Below are positions 55,195 through 64,000 of a DNA stretch of 64,000 nt, in pieces. The notes under the pieces are model-generated. The model was not told where the DNA came from. It made no database searches and saw nothing but the letters and a program-made list of their open reading frames with translations. Each line of letters opens with the position of its first letter. Position 1 is the stretch's first letter. Made by a program: the position numbers and the translations under genes. Source of the stretch: Odontesthes bonariensis (Eukaryota; Chordata; Actinopteri; Atheriniformes; Atherinopsidae); contig NC_134509.1 of NCBI RefSeq assembly GCF_027942865.1, positions 12,302,017 to 12,366,016 of the forward strand, read 5' to 3'.

Positions 55195-55202
55195 GCAGGG
55201 TT

Positions 55203-55674
55203 CCACCTACATCCATTACAACAATTAAAATACTGCTTTTATATGAATGTATGAATGATAATACCGTAAGGTAAAATTATAGTTTTTAATTTTCAGTATT
55301 CCAAGTGTCCTTGTCGTATACTTTACTGAAGTATGTTTCCAGATCTACATTTTTAATTTCAGAACCTGTACTTTTAATGGAGCTTCTTTCTTTCTTTTCT
55401 TTTTTTTTTTACAGTGTTAGATTTGTGTTGGGCTTTAGTAAAGCCTCTGAAGTCATTCATGAATCATTATTCATGCGGTCCTTTGGTGGAAAATTTGAGC
55501 ATTCAGCTTTGAAGTTCCTCCTTCACACCTGTAGGTGGCGGTAATGTTTTCCTGCGTTGGTTATGATGTATTTCCGAACCGGAAATAACGCGACGTATAC
55601 AACGCTGGGAGCGATCACACGTGGATACAGGAGTTTAACATAGTTATGTACTGTTGACAATTTTAATAGATAAT
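55203..55674 (+). other. ccdc86 upstream region
   Basis: Sequence between the hAT element and the ccdc86 ATG. The last 120 bp are GC-richer and hold the palindromic ETS-like site; the rest is AT-rich with no gene. Confidence 0.45.
55570..55586 (+). promoter_or_regulatory. ccdc86: Palindromic ETS-like site before ccdc86
   Basis: ATTTCCG-AAC-CGGAAAT forms a perfect inverted pair of GGAA cores about 90 bp before the ATG. ETS/GABP sites near the start are common in ribosome-biogenesis and housekeeping promoters. No TATA box is visible. Function is inferred. Confidence 0.45.
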
Positions 55675-57106
55675 ATGTCGAAGAGAGCCAGAGTCGTGCC
55701 AGAGGAAGATGCCGCTTCTAAAGCGGGAAAAGAAGAGGAGCAAGTCGAGGAGTTGCCAGAGGAGACCAGACGGACCCGCAGCGGCCGCAGGGTGCGAACT
55801 CCTGCCGCACTGCTCGACTCAACTGCCCCGGTGAGGACTCCCACCAGAAGGACCAGGAGGTCTGTCCTCCAGGAGCTGCCCGTGGTGGAAGAACATAATA
55901 CAGTGGATCTGGAGCGGAAGCCCGAGAGTCCACTAGAGAATAAGTCCAACATGTCTATGGAGCCAACGGAGCCGACGGAGCCAACAGGGCCGCTGAGCGA
56001 GCCTGCAGCTGCGGATACAGAGAAAGCCGACGACGGCATACAGAATCATCTGTCCAGGCCGGAAACGGTACCTGCGTGCTCAGAGAGCATCCCAAAGAAG
56101 AAACCTCGCCAGGAACCAAGTGCTAAACAGATCCCGGTTATTCCTCTGGGAAAACCGAAATCAGGAAGAGTGTGGAAGGACCGCAACAAACAGAGGTGAA
56201 CAAACCGAGGGGCCTGTTTGTATGTTTTCTTCTGTAATGTTCCAGTGTGTTCATTCACTCCTGCAGTCATCTGATGCAGGACCAAATGACCTCCACAAAC
56301 TTAGGCCGTACGATGTTTTCACCATCAACTAGAATCAAAACTGCACTTTTATTTTAAAGAAGTACTTTTTAGAAGGGACTTTTTTTTAAATCTTATGTTG
56401 TGTCATTAAGTTATTTAGGACAGCATGCATTCTTTTAAGAGTTGCTATGCAAACAATTTTGAAATTTCAGTGGTCTCACAGTCACTCTGAGCAGCTCTCC
56501 GTGAGCCGTGTGGGAACAGAATCCACCGTTGGATGGTCGCACGTCAAACCTGACATGTAATGTTTGTCCTCCAGGTTCTCTGCACTGGTGAGAGACAAAC
56601 CGTTGTGCACTTCGTGGGAAAAGAAGATGCAGGCCAAGCAGGAAAAGGATCTGGTGAAACAGTATTCTATGAGGCTGAAAGAGGAGAAGGCCCAAAAGAA
56701 AGAGGTAGTGTGGCACAGGCGAGCTGCACCAATGTAAAGCCTGTGTGGCTACGTTTTTGATAAACTGTTTCCCCGCTGTCATTAGGAAAAGAGGAAAAGA
56801 AGAGAGGAAAACCTGAAACGGCGTGCAGAGAACGAACGCAAAGCGGAGATAGTTCAAGTGGTATGTTAACAGCTTTAGATATGAGTCACCATCAGGTCTG
56901 ATAATGTCCACGCGGTTGGAGACGTTTCCAGCTCACCTCCGTCTCTTGTCTACTTTGTTTCGCAGATCCGCAACACGACGAAGATCAAGAGGATGAAGAA
57001 GAAACAACTCAGAAAAATCGAGAAGCGAGACACGCTGGCTCTGCTGCAGAAGTCACAGAATCAGAATGCGAAAACCAAAGCGCAAAAAAAATCAAGCAAG
57101 ACTTAA
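55675..57106 (+). CDS. ccdc86: Coiled-coil domain-containing protein 86 (cyclon)
   Basis: Nucleolar/nuclear protein linked to ribosome biogenesis and the chromosome periphery. Exons 55675-56195, 56575-56704, 56786-56860 and 56966-57106 encode 288 aa. Exon 1 is a low-complexity region rich in Glu, Pro and Thr with basic clusters (TRRTRSGRRVRTP) and an EPTEPTEPTGP run; it ends in the conserved KSGRVWKDRNKQR. The C-terminal half is a highly charged coiled coil: FSALVRDKPLCTSWEKKMQA, EENLKRRAENERKAEIVQV, IRNTTKIKRMKKKQLRKIEK and RDTLALLQK, the family hallmark. Human CCDC86 has a longer N-terminal disordered region. All junctions keep frame. A polyadenylation hexamer follows 18 nt after the stop. 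Confidence 0.93.
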
Positions 57107-57123
57107 CTTAAAGACTGTCTGTC

Positions 57124-57129
57124 AATAAA
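57124..57129 (+). terminator. ccdc86: ccdc86 polyadenylation signal
   Basis: AATAAA very close to the stop codon, implying a 3' UTR of only about 40-50 nt. Confidence 0.65.
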
Positions 57130-58784
57130 AGCATCTGTCTGGTCACATGTTGTGTCTTTGGACATCTTGACAGGATTTTTCTGACTCTATGCAGGGGTGC
57201 AAATGTAGCATGTGGCTTAATTTAACTGAACATTGAGGCGTAAGCTTTTATTTTTTATGACATATACTCATAAGTATCCAGTTATAACTTTTGTAAGATT
57301 TTTCTATTCAAAATAGGATAAAGTCTTCTAAAAGTAGGATATATGTCTCAGAATGTGATAGTTCTCTGAGTGAAATGTCATAACATCCGCTCTTAAAGGT
57401 TTTAATGTAAAACGTGTGGCTTTGTGTTGGTTGTAAATCACCAAGGAAACAAAACCTCACACTTGAAATGCTGATCCCCGGGAATAGGTCTGTCTTCTGT
57501 CGGGTCCCAAGTCTCAGTAAAGGCGTGTAAAGAACCTGAACCAGGTTCATGCTCAGCACACCCGTCATCATGACAAAAAACACTGAAGTTGTTCAGTCAT
57601 TCTTGTGTTTTTTTTGCACAAAGCACCGATGCAGTTAGCCATCTGTCAGCTTCACCGGTTGGATATGAGAAGTTCATGTTTGTCCACAGTAGCTGCTTAA
57701 CAAAAGTGCCACATTCCTGTTGGGGAAAAAACAGACATACCGGCCTAACAACACAAACGCTGCCTTTTCGGCTTGTTGACCACATAGGGAAAACTGGTAA
57801 ATGTGGTGACGTCGGGTGCGTCCTATATGTGTTTCATTGCTCTGAAACTGATAAGATTGATTCACATTAAATTTTGTAGGCTGCCGCACCTTTAAGAGAC
57901 AGAAAAAAACAAACATGTCATTGAGTTTAAAATTGTTTAACAAGATAAAAAACGAAATAATGAAACAAAAAACCTTTCTTATAACTCAAGTTTAGTTTTT
58001 GATTTAAAAAGGTATAACAAATGGGGGTTTTTTTGTTTGTTTTTTTCACACTTGGTGGGCTGCATAGGGATGTGGCGATAGGTTGTTTCATGTCTCAGAT
58101 CTCGACTGGGACAGTTTTAAAATGAGAACAAATTTTATATATAAAAGTTATTTAAAACAACCAAACTGTTGGATGCAATATAACACACAATAGCAATACA
58201 AAACCTTAACAAGTAAACCGAGACAGATTAATAGCATGCGAGGTTTTAAAGAAAGGAAACACAAGGCAAAGCCTAATAAAGACAACTCTCCCTGGAATGA
58301 AACAAAAATAAAAGTGTTAAATGCAGTTAAAAGCCGAGGAGAAGATTTATACTTCAGCTGGGTTTTATAACTTTCAATAGAAAGGGTACATATAAATGTC
58401 TGGAAGGCTGCCCCACAGCTTTTGGAGCTGCCGCTGCATCGGGCACTTATTAACTAACCGTGACTGGGTAACATCCCAAAGCAGTTTCTCAGAGAAACTA
58501 AGAGGTCTGGGGTTAGGGTAAAAGCAGGGGAGTTCAGAAATATACTCTGATGCCAACCTATATAAAGCTTTAAACACATACAAAATTATTTTAAAATCAG
58601 TTCTCTATTTTATCCGGAGCCAGTGAAGGGGATGCAAGATCAGGGGTAATTACTTTGTCATTTTCAGTTGGGAGCGTGGCTGCTGACTTCTGAACCGGGC
58701 TTAAAGAAGCTGCCGAAACCCAAGTTCAAGCAGTTACAACAATCCAGCTTTGAGGTGATTAAGGCCGTAATAACTGTCCCATCC
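57130..58784. other. Intergenic after ccdc86
   Basis: AT-rich DNA. Several short ORFs on both strands show no domain, signal or conserved motif. Nothing else identified. Confidence 0.5.
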
Positions 58785-58940
58785 AACCATCCATTTTCTA
58801 AGCCCGCTTAACCCAATTCAGGGTTGCAAGGGGGCTGGAGTCTATCCCAGCAGACATCGGGCGAGAGGCAGAGTACACCCTGAACAGGCTGCCAGTCCAT
58901 CACAGGGCCAACACAGAGACAAATGAGACAAACAACCATG
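58785..58940 (-). mobile_element. SINE 3' fragment, inverted copy
   Basis: Reverse-complement fragment of the family at 15122-15400: it begins with a CCATCCATTTTCTAAGCCCGC tail motif minus its last bases and contains GCCAGTCCATCACAGGGCCA, the complement of the shared GATGGACTGG block. The tRNA-like head is lost by 5' truncation. Confidence 0.7.
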
Positions 58941-59944
58941 TATGCTCCCAGTCCAGCACCTGGACTCTTACTATGAAGCCCTGCTGTTGTAATTACATGT
59001 GATATGTGTTTTAGTATTGTCTTGCTGAAATATTTAAGGGCTTCCCTGAAAAAGATGTCATCTGGATGAGAGCCTGTGTTATTTTCTTGTCCACCTGTAA
59101 CAATAGCATGTCTTTAACAATAATACATACTGCAGCAGTATGATTTCCCTTCGGGGATTAGTAAAGCATTATTGAATTGAATTGAATTGAGTTGAGCTGA
59201 ATTAATATGTCCTCTATGTTCTATTCAGGATAAAGCATTGGTTTATGAGATTTACAAATCATCTGTACATTGAACACAGTGGCCCTACTTTTAAAAAAAA
59301 TTCAGATTGGGGTTGCAGATCCGTGTTAGCTGTTGACTTGGCAACAATTTCCCTGCTCCTCAGTTCATTCACATGAATAATACTCTGCCATTGACCGTCT
59401 TGGCTGAATTTTTGTTCATGTTGCGGGCAAAGTTGAATTTCTTGAAGCCAGCAGTTTTGAATGTTTTTTTTGTCTTTTCCTAAACATTTATTTTACAGAG
59501 TCTGACTAATCAAAAATGTTTCCAACTGGAGAATGGATGTTTAAGATGTTCTTGATAGACAGAGGTGAGTAACAAAATGCTTTAAAACTCATACTCAATC
59601 AAAGTTTTTCTCACCATAGACAGCATACCAGCACTGGTCAATGACAAATGACTTTTAAAACGAAGTACCTACGTCAATGAATTCATCACAAGGCATGGCT
59701 TTGTAAGTTCAGGGCAGGGTACCTCTCCTTATCTGGAATCTCGTTCCATACATTTTACGAGATGTATTCATTGTTTATAAGCATCTGGGGCAAAAATATC
59801 TCACTCTCATATACACACTGCTCTCTTTGTGACCAAGACAGCCACCTCCCTTTGTCACCAACCTCTTGGCTCTCTAATCCTCTCAGGTGTTCCAACCAGG
59901 GTCATGGTCTCTGTTACGTCATTTTCCAGGCCTGACATCCACCA
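58941..59944. other. Intergenic with transposon-style tail
   Basis: Contains CTTCGGGGATTAGTAAAGC (from about 59151) followed by (TTGAA)n, a typical 3' end of fish non-LTR elements, and otherwise AT-rich DNA. The last part is the promoter region of the small glycoprotein gene. Confidence 0.45.
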
Positions 59945-59952
59945 TATAAAAG
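59945..59952 (+). promoter_or_regulatory. TATA box of small glycoprotein gene
   Basis: TATAAAAG in a CCACCATATAAAAGCCAGG context. A transcription start about 25-30 bp downstream would give a 5' UTR exon ending at donor GTAAGT (60084), joined to an acceptor before 60200 and the ATG at 60217. Confidence 0.6.
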
Positions 59953-60216
59953 CCAGGACAAATTCAAAGAATGGATCAAAGGTGCAACATCTGCGGATCG
60001 AGAAGACTCACAACCAAGAAAAAGAGGAAGCGGTTCTACCTTGACAACTGGAGGCAGCCCCAGAATTAACGTCCAAGCGTTTTGTAAGTCTTTCTCTGAC
60101 TTATGGTGTAGACTTCTGCTTGGATAGAAGGTACATTCAATTCATCGCCTTGATATCTTTTCATTTATGACACATCTGTTCATTTTTCTGTAATACAGAA
60201 TTTTCAGTTGTGACAG

Positions 60217-60278
60217 ATGGAGATGAAAATGCTTCTGGTCATTCTGACACAACTCCTGATTGTCTGTGAGTAATTTTA

Positions 60279-60313
<35 letters not shown>

Positions 60314-60700
60314 CGTGTGGAAGGCATTTGTCCTCCTTTAAACTGACGTTTCGTTTGTCAAATCACAGCGAAAGCCCAGGCAACCACAGCTGCAGCCCCA
60401 ACGACAGCTGCTCCAACGGCAACCATGTCTGCAGTACCGTCAACAATATCAGCGATACCGACAACGATCGCCACAAATGCCACCATGAACGCCATCACAA
60501 ACGCCACCATGAACGCCATCACAAACGCCACCATGAACGCCATCACAAACGCCACCATGAACGCCATCACAAACGCCACCATGAACGCCACCACAGCCAA
60601 CACTGCTGCTGCTGTCACCCATGTGGGGATTGCATACACGAGCATGGCGGTCTTCTGCCACCTCAGCATCGTTCTTCCCAAGTTCTTTTTCACTGTGTAG
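60217..60700 (+). CDS. Small mucin-like secreted or GPI-anchored protein with tandem repeats
   Basis: Two coding exons, 60217-60265 and 60369-60700, encode 126 aa. The first gives a signal peptide start, MEMKMLLVILTQLLIV, ending at donor GTGAGT; the acceptor is AAATCACAG. The mature part is nearly all Ala, Thr, Asn, Pro, Ser and Met: an AQATTAAAPTTAAPTAT stretch, then an 8-residue repeat NATMNAIT in five in-frame units, carrying six N-A-T sequons. It closes with a hydrophobic end (MAVFCHLSIVLPKFFFTV) that could be a GPI signal or a membrane anchor. There is a TATA box, a probable 5' UTR exon and an AATAAA at 60868. I do not recognise a family; an abundant glycosylated surface or secreted protein is the inference. 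Antifreeze glycoprotein was considered and not supported. Confidence 0.65.
60476..60595 (+). repeat. In-frame 24-bp minisatellite, five units
   Basis: Five tandem copies of AATGCCACCATG/AACGCCATCACA type; units 2-4 are identical, the first and last differ by single bases. The unit is eight codons, so copy changes keep the frame. It opens long frames on both strands that are artefacts. Confidence 0.92.
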
Positions 60701-60867
60701 TCTGCCGTGTAGCCCTTACTAGTTTTGCAGGGAGACTGCCATTATTGTTCAAACGGAGGCACGACATCTTATCTTAACCACGCAACATCACGAGAGACAA
60801 TCACGATATGAAGAACTAGTGTCGATGGATTGAGAAACGCTAACGAGACAGGTTTTACAAATGCTTT

Positions 60868-60873
60868 AATAAA
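60868..60873 (+). terminator. Polyadenylation signal of small glycoprotein gene
   Basis: AATAAA 168 nt after the stop codon. Confidence 0.55.
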
Positions 60874-62600
60874 AGTGATGAGTAAAAACTTTTTTTTTTC
60901 CGGATTGTGATTAACTTTAGAGTTATTAACTTTTACCCTACTGACCAGTTCACCGGCAACCCCCATTTGACCTTTTGACCCTTTTCACCAATTTCAACCA
61001 AGCTCCAAGGCAACAAAAGTGATCAACAGGATGGACTTTCTTTTGAAATAAATCTTTAGAATGATATTTTACCCTCTTGTATAAACAACACAAAGCTCTT
61101 TCAAACTATTACGTCGCTATTTAATAAAGATCTGAGAGGAAAATGTGGTGTCTCCTGTATACTGTTTCTGTATTTATCCGACAAACGAGTACAGCTTCTG
61201 ATTAACGGCCTGGAATGTGTGCTGGGTGTGCCACCGAGAAGGAAACCGGGCTTTTTGAGACCGCGGCAATTAATACAAGTGCTAAATGGAGAAAAACAAC
61301 AAACTGGCCTCACTGGCATTTATTAAAAAAGCTCGAAGCATGGTGGAGGATTCATCATGCTGTGGGTCATGGACTGAGCTGTCGCTCGCAGCTCTTAGTG
61401 GTTTCAGACTTCCTACTGTGCCAGCTAGGTCCAAATCAGTCTGGGCTCACATTTATGGGATGTTGGCATGCCGTGACATTTCAGGTTGCCATATATCACC
61501 ACTGGCAGATTAGAGTTTCCTTTCAGACTCGTTATTAGCTGCAAACCTTTCCAGAGGCTGCCAAAAATGTTTTTAAGTATCAGATTCCTGCTTTACACTA
61601 TGAAAAAAAACCTGGTGAATTGTTGACAACGCAACAAAGAGCAGTTGACCTTTCGACATTCAACCACAAGGTGGTAATGTTTAGCCATAGTTAAAGCATT
61701 GGCATTAGTATGAATGGAAATTCTGTTTTATAACAACCTGCTCACTGCCAAGCCAGAGGAAGGGGTTATTTTTGCTTTATTTGATGTATAAACCTTAACC
61801 ATGAAGCGAGCAACTGTAGCACTCACACAGCCCAGCTTTTTAGAATTTTTTATTTTTTTTTAAATGGAAAATTTGTTTTTAGCTCAGAGGATTTGTTAAA
61901 CATTGCCTATTTACAAGCTCTGATCTGTGAATCACTTCAGGGATCAAGGACGAGGGTGCACACTCCAACAGGGGTCAAGATGATCCCAGTAGTTGACTTA
62001 AAATTTAGATTTTCTGTCAGAGAGGGCCTGAATAATTAGCTAAAACAAAAACAAAAGAAGATGAGCAATACCTGGGGTGACAGTCCAGCGCTGCGTGAAA
62101 GTACGAAGAGGATGCTTTGACTTCGGTGATGCTACTGGATCATTTATTCGCTGTTCATCATTCAAACTGATAATAACTGACATTTTAGTTAATGGCATAA
62201 GACATTTGAGGAATCTATATGTAGATTTCTTGTTTAAAAAAAAAAAGATGTTTACCAATTCAAACACGAGGCGGTGGTGTTGCACCATATTCACAGATGA
62301 TCTTTTCTTCAGGTCCTCATTAAGCTGGAGTTTATACATAAGCAGGTCAGAAGTAAAACAGACAAAAGAAGGCAGGGTAACCTTTACTGCATTATACAGA
62401 CATCTAACCAAAATAAGCAGATGTTTGTACGATCTCTACCTAAATATTCACACCTTGTCTCCGGATGACAGGTGCTGTGTTGTACTTGGTGTTTTTCTGA
62501 AGTGCCCCGTCCTATTTTATGTCTCATCTAGTGGGATTTTTTTTAATTTTATTTTCCATTTAATCCACCAGTTTCCTTCTTCATGCAAGACAAGACACAG
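60874..62600. other. Intergenic, repeat-like patches
   Basis: No gene identified. A patch near 61330-61375 (AGCATGGTGGAGGATTCATC) faintly resembles transposase coding sequence of Tc1 type, and 62085-62400 resembles an unclassified dispersed repeat on the minus strand. Neither can be assigned. Confidence 0.4.
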
Positions 62601-63726
62601 AGATCTTTCCAAAACTTGGAAATTTTATTTACAGTTCAAGTCAGTCACATGCAACGTTTATTTAAATGAATAAACACGAAATTAGCAAAAACAAGAAAAG
62701 AAAAGAAAAAAGCATATTATTTTCTCCAAAATAGCAATATACAAAAATAGAGCTTACAAATACTGTACAGCAAATAGTCTCCAAAAATATTCTGCTGCAG
62801 AATTCTTAGTTTTACAAACAATGTCTGTGATCGTCCACAAACAGGATCAGTGTTAAAAAGAGTGGGAAGGAGGTGTAGTGGGTGCAGTAAGGTGGGGGGG
62901 GGGGTTTATTGGCGAGTTTAAAACGGCTACAGAGGAATAAATAACACACCATACAAACAAGAGGAAGGTTCACTTCACGGAGGCAGTGACAGAGATTAAA
63001 GGAAAAACGCCACTTAATCTGACCCCCCCCCCCAAAAAAGAAAAAGAAATAAGGAGCAGTTTTGTCACATTCTGTGAGAGCACTCTCTGCCAGCAAACAT
63101 TGTGTCATAAAGGGACAAACACATCAAGGTGTTTTCTGAGGGCATCACTCAGTCCCTTTCTGCTCTGGCAGTCTAAGTTTTTCATGTGAAAATGGTGTTC
63201 CCGACTGTGCGTCTATTTATAACGGCACACTCAGAAGCAACACTGACGTCAATGATGATTTCAGCAGTGGGAAGACATTATTACTGTATTCATGACTGGC
63301 TCAGTCCCATTCTTTTTTTTTTTTTTTGGGCCTCACAGAGACTCCCTCCGTTTTCATTTCTTCTTCTTCTTCATTACAGAACCTTCTTACTTGTTATTAG
63401 CTAAGACTTAAATTCAGAACATTTCATTGTGAGTTGGCACTTTCAGTCGTTTAGTGGGATTAGGACGGCACACGGGGGGGGGGGGAGAATTCAGGTGGAA
63501 AGTGTGTGCAATCAAACACAACAGTAACGGTGGCAAAAATAGTGTCAGCTGCCATTTAGTTTAGAGGGAGGAGCAGTTCATATGCACCTTAAATACGCAA
63601 CTAACGAAACAAATACCTACATGTAGTAAAGATGATACAAGTGGCAACTTGACTATGCAAAGTAGTGTGCCTTCACATTAAATCTCCTGTTCTGTTCTCA
63701 CTCGAACCATACATTCGAAGACGAAT
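62601..63726 (-). other. Probable 3' terminal exon and 3' UTR of an off-window gene
   Basis: A minus-strand AATAAA at 62629-62624 (with another near 62660) and a strong acceptor (CTTCCTCTTAACAG) just before 63726 suggest a last exon with a UTR of about 1 kb. After the acceptor all three frames close within about 60 nt, so only a few codons would be coding, and the gene cannot be named. Poly(T) and poly(G) runs interrupt the UTR. Confidence 0.35.
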
Positions 63727-64000
63727 CTGTTAAGAGGAAGAAAGCTGTAAGACTTGTGTTAATTGTCTCGTCTTTCTGGGACAGTGGAAGATAAGAGCAA
63801 TATTTTGGTGATTTAAAAAAAAAAAAAAAAAAAGGAAGATGTGTGTTCTCATCTTGCAACATCAGCAGAGTTGCTCATCAGAACAGTCAAAGCCTCTTCA
63901 CAGCCAAAGACAACAAAGTCTTACAGTACATCACACCGCACGCCCACTTATTTTTGTTCTACATACCATTTTCTGCCCACATAGTAATTAACAAGTTAAA

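Noticed and set aside
60369-60700. Antifreeze glycoprotein gene
   Set aside because: Antifreeze glycoproteins are long runs of Thr-Ala-Ala with cleavage spacers. Here the repeat is Asn/Met-rich, N-sequon based and only five units long.
60328-60777. 149-codon His/Arg-rich plus-strand ORF and an Ala/Met/Val-rich minus-strand ORF over the tandem repeat
   Set aside because: The 24-bp unit is a multiple of three and lacks stops in most frames, so all frames stay open. Only the NATMNAIT frame joins to a signal-peptide exon with proper splice sites.

Overview
The window looks like nuclear DNA of a ray-finned (teleost) fish. Genes are split by short GT-AG introns, encoded proteins are close to but not identical with mammalian orthologues, and the intergenic DNA carries typical fish repeats: Tc1-like and hAT DNA transposons, a TTAA-flanked foldback element, tRNA-headed SINEs, and CR1/L2- and RTE-like LINE remnants. 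There is no bacterial operon structure, CRISPR array or prophage, and I saw no convincing endogenous retrovirus.

Layout, left to right. (1) 312-4080 (+): 3' part of a long-chain acyl-CoA synthetase, acsl1, including a pair of 78-nt alternative 'gate' exons. (2) 6196-10933 (-): primpol, complete in 13 coding exons, convergent with acsl1; the acsl1-primpol neighbourhood matches human 4q35. (3) 11.8-15.4 kb: repeat-rich gap (LINE reverse transcriptase remnant, unclassified repeats, SINE). (4) 16164-17939 (+): a small GPI-anchored ecto-ADP-ribosyltransferase with a degenerate active site. (5) 20577-25350 (-): tacr3, the neurokinin-3 receptor, five exons. (6) 25.4-33.4 kb: gap with a decayed Tc1 element and no gene I can name. 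(7) 33468-35505 (+): an aspartoacylase-family gene, closest to acy3. (8) 37319-42910 (-): cldnd1. (9) 44402-52860 (-): glb1, lysosomal beta-galactosidase, 16 exons, two with inferred GC donors. (10) 55675-57106 (+): ccdc86. (11) 60217-60700 (+): a small secreted or GPI-anchored mucin-like protein with an in-frame 24-bp tandem repeat, which I do not recognise. The right edge seems to enter the 3' UTR of a minus-strand gene.

The genes are unrelated housekeeping, signalling and enzyme genes and do not form a pathway. Exon coordinates were derived by hand from splice sites plus reading-frame continuity. Every complete gene listed sums to a whole number of codons with a length close to its family. 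The most unusual items are the small tandem-repeat glycoprotein gene, the acsl1 alternative exons split by a 64-nt spacer, the two GC-AG introns in glb1, the degenerate ecto-ART, two hAT elements with perfect 8-bp target duplications, and two related foldback elements sitting in introns of primpol and cldnd1.
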